A stretch of 64,000 nucleotides of DNA from Oscillospiraceae bacterium (GTDB lineage: Bacteria > Bacillota_A > Clostridia > Oscillospirales > Oscillospiraceae). A program made the translations under genes and the position numbers. The notes under the pieces are model-generated. The model did no database searches, was not told the origin of the DNA, and saw nothing but the letters and a program-made list of their open reading frames with translations. Within the stretch, counting starts at the first letter, position 1, and every line of letters begins with the position of its first letter. The stretch covers positions 14,912-78,911 of the forward strand of contig CADADE010000009.1 of the NCBI GenBank assembly GCA_902786615.1, given 5' to 3'. Below, in pieces: positions 57,414 to 64,000 of this stretch.

Positions 57414-58799
57414 TCAGAAGAAGCGCTCCACCAGCTCGCGGGAGTACTCGGCCGTCTCGTCCATGTCGCCGAAGCTCATGACCTCACCGGCGTAGTAGGT
57501 GTCGTACTTGCCCTGCATGGCCTCGACCTTGTCGTACCAGCCGGCGGCGTAATCCTCGCAGGAGACATGGGGGAAGTAGTACACGGACCACTTGTTGATG
57601 ACCTCCTTGGCGGGGTTGTGCATGGTCTTGAGATCCTCCAGCACCATCTCGTTGCACTTCTCGTAGGGGATCTCCTTCATGCGCTTGTGCGTGCGCAGGG
57701 CGTAGGTGGTGATGACCTGGTCGATGTTCTCTTTCCAGCGGCGGTAGTAAACCATCAGGTGGCCGAGCTTCTCGGGCACCATGTTGTCGAAGACATAGTA
57801 GGAGATCTCGGGGTGATTCTCCGGGGTGGTGGTGATGGCCTGGACGGTGTAGCGTTCGTAGTCGATCTTGGAGAAGAGGCTCCTCTCGTCCTCACGGGCG
57901 TCAAAGTAATCGACCATGCCGTTGTTGCAGCCCATGTTGCCGTCGGCAACGTAGAGGGGCGCGGTGACGATGATCTTGTCATACTCCTCCACCTCGCCGT
58001 TGACGGTGACGAAGACCTTGCCGTCTTTGCGCTCGACCCTGGTGATCTCGGAGTTGAGGCGGGCGGGGTGCTTGATGTGGTCGTTGAGCTGCTCCCAGAT
58101 GTACTGGGTGCCCTGCTCCCAGGTCCAGAGGTTGACCTTGACAAAGTTCATCGTGGTCTGGAAGTCCAGATATTTCAGGACATAGGCCGCGGGGATCTCG
58201 TCAAAGTAGCCGTAGCCGAAGGAGGTGTAGGGCCCGATCCAGATGTCCTGAACCAGCTCGACGCCGTTCATTTCGCAGAAGTCCTTGAAGGGCAGGGCAA
58301 GATCCTTCAGGTTCTGGTTGTAGCCCTCGACTCTCTCGCGGCCGGGAGTCACGGCATAGCCGTCATAACGGCCCTCGGCGACGCCGCGGTGACCGTTGAG
58401 ATCATAGCCCTTGTACTTGGTCTCAAGCAGCTCGCCGAACTTCTTGACCTGCTTTTTCATCTTGAGCAGGCGGGGGATCTTGAGGGGGTTCTTCTTGGGC
58501 TCGAAGGGCTCGATCACGTTGCCCTTGGCATCCTTGTAATTGCGGTTGAGCTTGGGGCCGTCGTGGGTGATGCCGCAGAACTCCTCCACATCGTGTACGG
58601 CGTAGTAGGAGGGCACGCCCATAATGGCGCCCATCTCATAGCGCTTGCCGTTGTAGTGGGGGGACCAGCACTTGCCGCCGACGCGGTCGGAGCGCTCCAG
58701 AATGGTGTAATTCTCGTAGCCTTTTTTCTCCAGGTACATGCCCGCGGACAGACCGGCAGGGCCGCCGCCGACGATGCAGATGCGAATGTTTTTGTCCAT
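57414..58799 (-). CDS. Flavin amine-oxidase-like FAD oxidoreductase
   Basis: A 461-residue flavoprotein with the FAD motif IVGGGPAGLSAGMYL (about residues 9-23), ILERSDRVGGKCWS (about 33-46) and a C-terminal AGEVMSFGDMDETAEYS (about 440-456). The fold is that of amine oxidases and protoporphyrinogen oxidases, which dehydrogenate C-N or C-C bonds. The substrate is unknown. GGAGG precedes ATG 58799. It is transcribed away from the acyl-ligase/ACP operon across 235 bases. Together with the next two genes it forms a three-flavoprotein set with no regulator or transporter. Confidence 0.83.
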   Translation of the reverse strand: MDKNIRICIVGGGPAGLSAGMYLEKKGYENYTILERSDRVGGKCWSPHYNGKRYEMGAIMGVPSYYAVHDVEEFCGITHDGPKLNRNYKDAKGNVIEPFEPKKNPLKIPRLLKMKKQVKKFGELLETKYKGYDLNGHRGVAEGRYDGYAVTPGRERVEGYNQNLKDLALPFKDFCEMNGVELVQDIWIGPYTSFGYGYFDEIPAAYVLKYLDFQTTMNFVKVNLWTWEQGTQYIWEQLNDHIKHPARLNSEITRVERKDGKVFVTVNGEVEEYDKIIVTAPLYVADGNMGCNNGMVDYFDAREDERSLFSKIDYERYTVQAITTTPENHPEISYYVFDNMVPEKLGHLMVYYRRWKENIDQVITTYALRTHKRMKEIPYEKCNEMVLEDLKTMHNPAKEVINKWSVYYFPHVSCEDYAAGWYDKVEAMQGKYDTYYAGEVMSFGDMDETAEYSRELVERFF

Positions 58800-59034
58800 A
58801 GCAATTGCCTCCGTTTATTGTGTTTATCGTTGCCTGTTTTGACGCTTATTTTTCTATATTAAAGATACAATAAAACCGTGAAAAATGCATTATACAATTC
58901 TTGACGAATGTAAAATTTTTGGGCGATTTGCAAAAAATCTCTTTCCAAGCGAATGGGATTATGATATAGTAATCTCAATTTATTATACGTTTTACGTTGG
59001 AAGCAGGCGGAAACAGCGACAGGGAGGTGGCCGT

Positions 59035-60384
59035 TTGCGGTTTGAATCCTTTACCCATATGCTCCGCCACTGGGCGGAGAAAACGCCGGAACACCCGGCC
59101 CTGCTCTTTGAGGAGCATGGGCTCGGAACCCTCAGCTTTTCCGGACTGTACGGCGCGGTTCTGCGCCGCGCGGACGAGCTGCGGCGGGACGGCGGAAGCT
59201 GTATCGGCATCCTTTCGGACGGGAGCCGGGAATGCGTGACGGAGATTTTTGCCGCGGCGGAGGCGGGCATGCAGATCGTGATGCTGGACGCCGCCCTGCC
59301 GGACGAGCAGCTCGGCGCCCTGATGCGCTACACGGATGTGGACCGACTCTGGGGCGACGCGGAGCTGTGCGAGGACCTGCGGCCGTTTCTGACCGGCGGC
59401 GTGAAGAAAGGCGCGGGAAAGCTTCTCTTCTTCACCTCCGGCACCACGGAGCAGGCCAAGGCCGTGGTGCTGACGGATCACTCCCTCTGCCAGAGCGTGT
59501 ATAACGGCGGGGCAAAGCTGCCCCTGACGCCGGAGGATACGCTTCTCTGCCTTCTGCCGCTGGGACATGTGTTCGGCTTTGTGTGCGGGCTTTTGTGGGG
59601 CCTGAGCTGCGGCGCCGCCGTGGCGCTGGGCCGCGGGCCGCGGCACTATGCGGACGACTGCGCCTTCTATAAACCCACGGCGGTGTCCGTGGTGCCGCTG
59701 CTGCTGGGCTTTCTTACGCAGCGGGGGCTGATGAACGAAGAGCTCAGGCTTGTTCTGGTGGGAGCGGGGGACTGCCCGAAGCCTCTGCTGGACGCGGCAA
59801 AAGCAAAGGGCCTTCGCGTATGCTTCGGATACGGCCTCACGGAAACCAGTTCCGGCGTCGCCATCAGCGTGGGCGGCGATCCCTTTGCCATGGAGGTCTG
59901 CCCGGACGATACCATCACCATCGCCGAGGACGGGGAAATCCTGATCCAGGCCCCCACCTGCATGATGCAGGGCTACTACAAGCGGCCGGAGGATACGCAG
60001 GCGGTTTTGAAAAACGGCGTCCTCTCCAGCGGCGATCTGGGCTGCTTTGACGCGGACGGCAAACTTCACATCACAGGCCGCAAAAAGGACATGCTGGTCC
60101 TGCCGGACGGCACCAAGCTTTTCCTGCCGGAGTATGAGGGAACCGTCATGCAGGCCCTCGGACATCAGGAGCTCGCGGTCATCCTGAAAAACGGCAAGCC
60201 CGCGCTGGTATTTGCCGGCGAAGGGGACGCGAAGGAAATCGAGAAGAAGCTCAGGCCGCTTATGGCTTCCCAGCCCCGGGGCAGACAGCTCGGCGAAGTG
60301 ATTGTCACAGACGCCCCGCTGCCGCGCACGGCGACCGGCAAAGTGAAACGTTGGGAACTCCAACAGAAAATGGAGGCATTATGA
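59035..60384 (+). CDS. AMP-forming acyl-activating ligase
   Basis: A 449-residue adenylate-forming enzyme (ANL family). It has the P-loop FFTSGTTEQAKAVVLT (about residues 132-147), FGYGLTETSSGVAIS (about 263-277), the ATP-binding aspartate in SSGDLGCFDADG (about 332-343), the hinge TGRKKDMLVLPDG and the C-terminal catalytic lysine in RTATGKVKRWE (about 433-443). It would load a carboxylic acid as acyl-AMP onto CoA or, given the next gene, onto an ACP. TTG 59035 is chosen because GGGAGG lies seven bases before it. Its stop overlaps the ACP start (ATGA). Confidence 0.87.
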   Translation: MRFESFTHMLRHWAEKTPEHPALLFEEHGLGTLSFSGLYGAVLRRADELRRDGGSCIGILSDGSRECVTEIFAAAEAGMQIVMLDAALPDEQLGALMRYTDVDRLWGDAELCEDLRPFLTGGVKKGAGKLLFFTSGTTEQAKAVVLTDHSLCQSVYNGGAKLPLTPEDTLLCLLPLGHVFGFVCGLLWGLSCGAAVALGRGPRHYADDCAFYKPTAVSVVPLLLGFLTQRGLMNEELRLVLVGAGDCPKPLLDAAKAKGLRVCFGYGLTETSSGVAISVGGDPFAMEVCPDDTITIAEDGEILIQAPTCMMQGYYKRPEDTQAVLKNGVLSSGDLGCFDADGKLHITGRKKDMLVLPDGTKLFLPEYEGTVMQALGHQELAVILKNGKPALVFAGEGDAKEIEKKLRPLMASQPRGRQLGEVIVTDAPLPRTATGKVKRWELQQKMEAL

Positions 60385-60632
60385 ATAGAGAAGAAGTTAT
60401 CGAAAAGATCCGCCAGGTCATCCGGGACTGCGTGCCCGAAATGGCCCCCGTGGAGCTCAATGAGGACACGGTCATCAACACGGAGACGGCTATCGACTCC
60501 ATGGGCTTTATCCTCGTCATCTGCAAGCTGGAGGCCATGTTTGACGTGCGCATTCCCGAGCGGCAGTGGCAGAAGCTGAGCACTGTGGGCGATGTGGCCG
60601 ACGCGATTATAAAGCGCCTGCCGAAGCAATGA
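60381..60632 (+). CDS. Acyl carrier protein
   Basis: An 83-residue acidic carrier with the phosphopantetheine serine in IDSMGFIL (Ser about residue 40). The helix pattern is that of acyl/peptidyl carrier proteins (EEVIEKIRQVIRD, then KLEAMFDVRIPERQW). GGAGG lies ahead of ATG 60381. It overlaps the ligase gene by four bases and the thioesterase gene by four bases, so all three are translationally coupled. It is probably a dedicated carrier, not the AcpP of fatty acid synthesis, since fab genes are absent nearby. Confidence 0.93.
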   Translation: MNREEVIEKIRQVIRDCVPEMAPVELNEDTVINTETAIDSMGFILVICKLEAMFDVRIPERQWQKLSTVGDVADAIIKRLPKQ

Positions 60633-61339
60633 ACGTATTTGTCACCCAGCTTCGTCTGCGCAACAGGGATGTGAACCTCCACCGCGTTCTGCGCACCTCC
60701 ACGCTCTTTGAAATGATGCAGGAGGCCTCCATCCGCCACACGCAGGAGCTCGGCATGGGCCGGGAGATGACCCTGGACCGGGGCCTTCTCTGGATGGTCA
60801 CGCACCAGCGGGCCGAGATCGAGCGCATGCCGGCCTATGACGAGCGCATTACGCTGGAATCCTGGCCGGGCAAAATGCTGCACCTGCTGTTCCCGCGCTA
60901 TTACCGTGTGCTGGACGAGGAGGGCAGGGTGTTGCTGCGTGCGAGCGCCCTCTGGGCCCTGGTCGATCAGAGCACGCGGCGCATGGTGTTTCCGGACCGC
61001 TACGGCGTGACGATCGATGGCGTCGTCACCGGAAACGAAATCGACCTGCCCTCCACGCCCCGCAGGGCCGTGGGGGAGGCGGCGCACGCTTTCACGGTGC
61101 CCTTCAGCTATGTAGATTTGAACGGACATATGAACAATACCCGCTACTTCGACCTCGCGGAGGACTGCGTCCCCGCCGCGGCCGAAGGGCGGAGCCTGCG
61201 CGCGGTCGCCGTGGAATACGCCAATGAGGCGCGACTCGGCGAGAGCCTGCGCGTCACCGTGGAGCAGGACGGCGGAACCTGGTACATCAGCGGCGATACG
61301 GAAAAGAAGGCCTTTCGCATGATGATGGCCTATGAATGA
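60629..61339 (+). CDS. Acyl-ACP thioesterase-like double-hotdog protein
   Basis: A 236-residue protein of the FatA/acyl-ACP thioesterase type with two hotdog halves. The first half has LFEMMQEASIRHTQELG (about residues 26-42) and LLWMVTHQRAEIERMP. The second has SYVDLNGHMNNTRYFDLAED (about 161-180), with the Asn-His/Glu-type active-site region NGHMNNTRY. It would release the acyl group from the adjacent ACP. The start lies on the ACP stop. Confidence 0.87.
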   Translation: MNVFVTQLRLRNRDVNLHRVLRTSTLFEMMQEASIRHTQELGMGREMTLDRGLLWMVTHQRAEIERMPAYDERITLESWPGKMLHLLFPRYYRVLDEEGRVLLRASALWALVDQSTRRMVFPDRYGVTIDGVVTGNEIDLPSTPRRAVGEAAHAFTVPFSYVDLNGHMNNTRYFDLAEDCVPAAAEGRSLRAVAVEYANEARLGESLRVTVEQDGGTWYISGDTEKKAFRMMMAYE

Positions 61340-61360
61340 AAAAATCGAGGCGATTTAAGC

Positions 61361-61858
61361 ATGTTTCGTGAAATGCGAAGAAACAGACAGCAGCTTAACG
61401 AAGAGGAAACCCGCGCGATCCTGGCGCGCTGCACTTCCGGGACACTCGCCGTTCTGGGGGATGAGGGCTACCCCTATGCCGTGCCGCTGAGCTATGCGTA
61501 CCACGACGGGCGCCTTTATTTTCACTGTGCGCGCTCCGGCCACAAGCTGGATGCGGTGCGCGCTTATGACAAGGCCAGCTTCTGCGTCATCGACAGGGAT
61601 GAAATCGTCCCCGAAAAATTCACCACCAAATATCGCAGCGCCATCGCTTTCGGCAGAATCCGGGAACTCACGGACCCGGCGGAGATCGAGGGCGTCATGC
61701 GCCGCATAGCGGGCAAGTACTCCCCGAACGAGGGGGAGGAGGCCTTTCAGAACGAGATGCGCTCCTCCGGGGCGCTGTGCGTGCTGGCGCTGGATATCGA
61801 GCATCTCAGCGGTAAACAGGGAAAAGAACTTTTAATGGAAAGGAAGCATACAACATGA
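61361..61858 (+). CDS. Pyridoxamine-phosphate-oxidase-fold flavin protein (NimA-like)
   Basis: A 165-residue FMN-binding split-barrel protein similar to NimA-type nitroimidazole reductases. It shows MRRNRQQLNEEETRAIL (about residues 5-21), GYPYAVPLSYAYHDGRLYFHCARSGHK (about 36-62, key residues Y-AVPLSY and HCARSGHK) and RSAIAFGRIREL. Members bind FMN or related flavins and reduce small molecules; some give nitroimidazole resistance. GAGG precedes ATG 61361. The stop overlaps the HIT gene start (ATGA). Its presence in the acyl-ACP operon may be incidental. Confidence 0.85.
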   Translation: MFREMRRNRQQLNEEETRAILARCTSGTLAVLGDEGYPYAVPLSYAYHDGRLYFHCARSGHKLDAVRAYDKASFCVIDRDEIVPEKFTTKYRSAIAFGRIRELTDPAEIEGVMRRIAGKYSPNEGEEAFQNEMRSSGALCVLALDIEHLSGKQGKELLMERKHTT

Positions 61859-62301
61859 CACTGGAAGAAAGACAGGCGGCCGCCCCGCGTGAAGCATGCG
61901 GCTACTGCATGGGCGGAGAGCTGCTGGGTGCCTTCGGCATCAAGATCTGCGATCTGAGCGTGAGCCAGCTCATCCTCTTCAAGGAGCAGAGCCATCCCGG
62001 CCGCTGCATCGTGGCCTACAAGGATCACGTCAGCGAGATCACCGACATCTCCGACGAGGAGCGCGATGCCTTCTTTGCCGATGTGAACCGAGCGGCGAAG
62101 GCCATCCACGCGGTCTTCCACCCGGAAAAGCTCAACTACGGCGCTTACGGCGACACCGGCTGCCACCTGCACATGCACCTGGTGCCCAAGTACAAGGACG
62201 GCTTTGAGTGGGGCGGCGTCTTCGCCATGAACCCCGGCAAGGTCTTTTTGAGCGAGCAGGAATACGCCGACATGATCGAAAAGATCAAGGCGGCGCTGTA
62301 A
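61855..62301 (+). CDS. HIT-family nucleotide hydrolase/transferase
   Basis: A 148-residue protein with the histidine triad HLHMHLVPKY (about residues 103-112) and an N-terminal CGYCMGGELLG segment (about 15-25) resembling the Cys pair of Hint-like proteins, though only one pair is present. HIT proteins remove AMP from adenylated amines, acyl-adenylates or dinucleotides. In an operon with an acyl-AMP-forming ligase it could clear stray adenylates (inference). It is the last gene of the plus-strand operon. Confidence 0.9.
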   Translation: MTLEERQAAAPREACGYCMGGELLGAFGIKICDLSVSQLILFKEQSHPGRCIVAYKDHVSEITDISDEERDAFFADVNRAAKAIHAVFHPEKLNYGAYGDTGCHLHMHLVPKYKDGFEWGGVFAMNPGKVFLSEQEYADMIEKIKAAL

Positions 62302-62314
62302 TTGCCGAACTCTG

Positions 62315-62401
62315 CGAGGACTCGCGTCGACCAGGCGCGGCGTGTCATGCACCGCCGCGTGCGATAAACGCGAGTCCTCGATTGCAAGTCTTTTTGCAAT
62401 C
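62315..62401. other. Large compound hairpin between HIT gene and GG-leader peptide gene
   Basis: A 13-bp perfect stem CGAGGACTCGCGT (62315-62327) with its complement (62368-62380) encloses an inner CGCGGCG/CGCCGCG hairpin. A second hairpin GATTGCAA/TTGCAATC (62380-62401) follows with TTTTT in its loop. It probably ends the acyl-ACP operon, but the size suggests a repeat or RNA element. Confidence 0.5.
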
Positions 62402-62425
62402 GATTGAATCTTAAGGAAACTTTAT

Positions 62426-62454
62426 TTGCATGCGCGCGCTTCCTTTGCTATACT
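62426..62454 (+). promoter_or_regulatory. SigA-type promoter of the GG-leader peptide gene
   Basis: TTGCAT (62426-62431), 17-base spacer, TATACT (62449-62454). The leader is about 45 bases. Confidence 0.8.
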
Positions 62455-62505
62455 GAATACAGCCGCAGAGTGCGCGGCGCATGAATGAAGAGGAGGGTTT
62501 ATTCA

Positions 62506-62745
62506 ATGGCAGAGCTTGAAAAACTGCATGATGATAAGCTGGACGAAGTCAGCGGCGGTCAGAAATATAATATCGGCAATATCCCCGTTCCGGTGCATCC
62601 CTATCCCGACGGACCGATTCTCTACACCCTGACCATGGGCGATTATCTGGTCACGGACGGCCAGGTCATCTGGAAAAACGGCGCTTCCTGGCACCACGTC
62701 TTCACCGCCTACGGCGAGGGCTGCGTGAACGGTATTTATCTCTGA
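62506..62745 (+). CDS. Small peptide with double-glycine-type leader
   Basis: A 79-residue peptide starting MAELEKLHDDKLDEVSGG. The segment KLDEVSGG (about residues 11-18) fits the double-glycine leader of class II bacteriocins and related peptides exported by C39-peptidase ABC transporters. The predicted mature part is about 61 residues, rich in Tyr, Trp, Gly and Pro (QKYNIGNIPVPVHPYPDGP at the start, HVFTAYGEGCVNGIYL at the end), with a single Cys and no signal peptide. GAGGAGG lies eight bases before ATG 62506; an upstream ATG at 62485 would overlap that site. It has its own promoter and terminator. No transporter, immunity or modification gene lies nearby. The leader call is good; a bacteriocin role is only a suggestion. 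Confidence 0.7.
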   Translation: MAELEKLHDDKLDEVSGGQKYNIGNIPVPVHPYPDGPILYTLTMGDYLVTDGQVIWKNGASWHHVFTAYGEGCVNGIYL

Positions 62746-62756
62746 TAAAGCGCAGC

Positions 62757-62792
62757 AAAAAATCCCTGAAGCTTCTGCTTCAGGGATTTTTT
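62757..62792. terminator. Bidirectional terminator
   Basis: A perfect 16-bp stem (62757-62772 with 62777-62792) with a 4-base loop and A/T-rich feet, between the peptide gene and the convergent zinc-ribbon gene. Confidence 0.95.
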
Positions 62793-62795
62793 TAG

Positions 62796-63608
62796 TCAGA
62801 AGACGGAGACGGTAGCCTCGGCGCTGGTCTTGGTGATGCCGGCGGCGTCGGTGATGACGCAGCGGTAGGTGCCGCTGGCAATGGGCTTGATGCCGTTTGC
62901 CCAGAGAACGGAGGTGTAGGTGTCCTCGGTCTTGTCATAGCTGTTTTCCAGGCGCAGGCCGAACTCCTCATTGGTGGTGGCGTCACCCGTGAACACCACG
63001 GAGACCCAGCCGCCGGTGGCCTCATTGTAGCGCTGCCAGTCGAAGGAGCTGCTCACGCTCAGATTGCCCTGGGCGGTGACAATGAACATGCGGTTATACT
63101 TGTCCGCCTCGACAGGGCCGGTGAGCGGGGTGATGTCCTTTTTGATGGTGATGGACTGGCTGGCAAGCTGGTTGTAGGCCTCGGACTGCACGCGGGAGAG
63201 CGTGTCGTCCATTTCATAGAGCCTGTCGTTGACCGCGCTGACGGCGCTGCGCAGCCCGGCGATACCGTTTGTGAGATCGCTGCTCTGCTCCCGCACCGTA
63301 TTGCGCAGGGAGACCACCATCAGCAGGCAGGCAAGGCTCAGCCCGCAGGCAATGGCCGAGAGAATCAGCGCGGCCAGCGTGGAACCGCTCACGCCCCTGC
63401 GTGGCTTGCGGGGTTCCGGATAGACGGGGTTTTCGTCAAAATAATCCTGACCATCGTCGGGGTCAAGAGCGGGGGCGGGGTCGGCGTCAGGCAGGTCGGC
63501 GGAGCGTTTATAGGACGGTGCGGTTTCATCGGTCTCGATCAGGTTCCCGCAGAAGGGACAGACCTTGAGATCATCGTCGATCGCTTTGCCGCAATGCAAA
63601 CAGATCAT
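62796..63608 (-). CDS. Zinc-ribbon membrane protein with extracytoplasmic domain, unknown function
   Basis: A 270-residue protein. The N-terminus is a zinc ribbon, CLHCGKAIDDDLKVCPFCG (about residues 3-21). An acidic, proline-rich linker follows (about 25-75), then one membrane helix (about 78-102). A short helical stretch (LRSAVSAVNDRLYEMDDTLSRV, about 120-141) may be coiled-coil. An external beta-rich domain comes last (about 160-270), in which TYRCVITDAAG looks Ig-like. The ligand or partner is unknown. ATG 63608 is preferred, since AAAGG precedes it; ATG 63629 has no signal. It has its own promoter. Confidence 0.8.
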   Translation of the reverse strand: MICLHCGKAIDDDLKVCPFCGNLIETDETAPSYKRSADLPDADPAPALDPDDGQDYFDENPVYPEPRKPRRGVSGSTLAALILSAIACGLSLACLLMVVSLRNTVREQSSDLTNGIAGLRSAVSAVNDRLYEMDDTLSRVQSEAYNQLASQSITIKKDITPLTGPVEADKYNRMFIVTAQGNLSVSSSFDWQRYNEATGGWVSVVFTGDATTNEEFGLRLENSYDKTEDTYTSVLWANGIKPIASGTYRCVITDAAGITKTSAEATVSVF

Positions 63609-63659
63609 GGTCAACACCTTTCTTTTCATAACTTTTTCGGTTCCTTACGGACTTGCTGC

Positions 63660-63688
63660 ATTCTACCACATATTCGCCTTGCCGTCAA
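63660..63688 (-). promoter_or_regulatory. SigA-type promoter of the zinc-ribbon gene
   Basis: Reverse strand: TTGACG (63688-63683), 17-base spacer, TAGAAT (63665-63660). Confidence 0.75.
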
Positions 63689-63848
63689 TAATTTGGAGCG
63701 TTTTTAGGGAAAAACCGGCTTGCAAGCCCCACAAGCACGGGATAAATACCGTCGAAATGCGGGGTATTTCCCCCACCGATGTATTTTTATGTCGAATGCC
63801 GATACGCATTTTTCGGCTGATCTCCGTGAATTTCCGCATACGGTGGAG

Positions 63849-63877
63849 TTTACAAGGCGGCGCAATCGTGGTAAAAT
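63849..63877 (+). promoter_or_regulatory. SigA-type promoter of the PFOR gene
   Basis: TTTACA (63849-63854), 17-base spacer, TAAAAT (63872-63877). The rest of 63689-63848 shows no gene. Confidence 0.75.
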
Positions 63878-63923
63878 AGAAAGCGTCCAAAAGCAAATCT
63901 ATTTTGAATATGGAGATGAGTGT

Positions 63924-64000
63924 ATGGAGAGACACTACAAGACGATGGACGGCAATAACGCGGCCGCCCATGTATCGTATGCGTTTACGGAAGTAGCGGC
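63924..64000 (+). CDS. nifJ: Pyruvate:ferredoxin (flavodoxin) oxidoreductase, 5' end
   Basis: The first 25 codons, starting MERHYKTMDGNNAAAHVSYA, match the opening of single-chain PFOR, which converts pyruvate and CoA to acetyl-CoA and CO2 while reducing ferredoxin. The conserved MDGNxAAAHVSYAFTEVAA leads into the pyruvate-domain entry. GGAG lies eight bases before ATG 63924, and a promoter is present. About 1150 further residues lie outside the window. The ferredoxin at 34692 is a plausible acceptor. Confidence 0.88.
   Translation, partial: MERHYKTMDGNNAAAHVSYAFTEVA

Noticed and set aside
55685..58799. Carotenoid biosynthesis genes
   Set aside because: One flavoprotein is CrtI-like, but no phytoene synthase, prenyl transferase or second desaturase is present, so a carotenoid pathway is not supported.
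63663..63971. Reverse 102-codon frame near the right edge
   Set aside because: It crosses the promoters of both neighbouring genes and the start of the PFOR gene and has no start signal.

Overview
The window looks like a chromosomal segment of an anaerobic, endospore-forming, GC-rich Clostridia member, most like the gut Oscillospiraceae. Sporulation genes (sigG, spoIID, a dacF-type carboxypeptidase), AddAB instead of RecBCD, a PFOR start, a 2x[4Fe-4S] ferredoxin, a CD1247-type protein beside efp, and several families of short palindromic intergenic repeats support this. The placement is inferred from gene content, not from a database search.

Layout. 1-690: 5' part of sigG (reverse) with its own SigF-type promoter and a leader hairpin. 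700-5000: AT-richer accessory DNA with an integrase relic, a secreted leucine-rich-repeat protein, fragments of a WYL-type regulator and a ParM-like gene, and an intact RelE/Phd toxin-antitoxin pair. 5070-9212: reverse operon trxB-citXG-citC-ferredoxin/flavodoxin protein. 9213-10520: second integrase relic, an AT-rich membrane gene, and a strongly structured RNA candidate with its own promoter and terminator. 10588-15928: folate transporter S component, a CofE-like protein, and a three-gene glycosyltransferase/phosphoesterase operon. 16011-19489: amino-acid/dicarboxylate symporter divergent from an AraC regulator, then an aminotransferase. 19605-22894: a Fic-like/STAS/kinase fusion coupled to a MATE exporter. 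23135-30006: addB-addA. 30251-36647: Sel1-repeat protein, a ClpC-like ATPase lacking the middle domain, ferredoxin, a TrmN6-like methylase, SpoIID. 36677-44998: membrane protein, mutY, dacF, a two-component system, an M24 peptidase, a broken efp, CD1247 protein.

45425-54321 is a ten-gene, translationally coupled reverse operon in the order of the Mrp-like half of membrane-bound hydrogenases (E-F-G-MbhD-MbhE/B-C-D). It is followed by three more NuoL/M/N-type subunits and has no hydrogenase or NADH-dehydrogenase subunits. 54498-58799 holds three flavoproteins (reverse). Divergent from them is 59035-62301: acyl-activating ligase, ACP, acyl-ACP thioesterase-like protein, flavin-binding NimA/PNPOx-like protein and HIT protein. 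The right end carries a small double-glycine-leader peptide gene, a zinc-ribbon membrane protein and the first 25 codons of a PFOR.

Most promising for new biology: the Fic-like/STAS/kinase fusion, the redox-free four-channel antiporter operon, the flavoprotein/acyl-carrier locus, the orphan GG-leader peptide, and the RNA near 10.3-10.5 kb. No rRNA, tRNA, CRISPR array or complete insertion sequence was seen.
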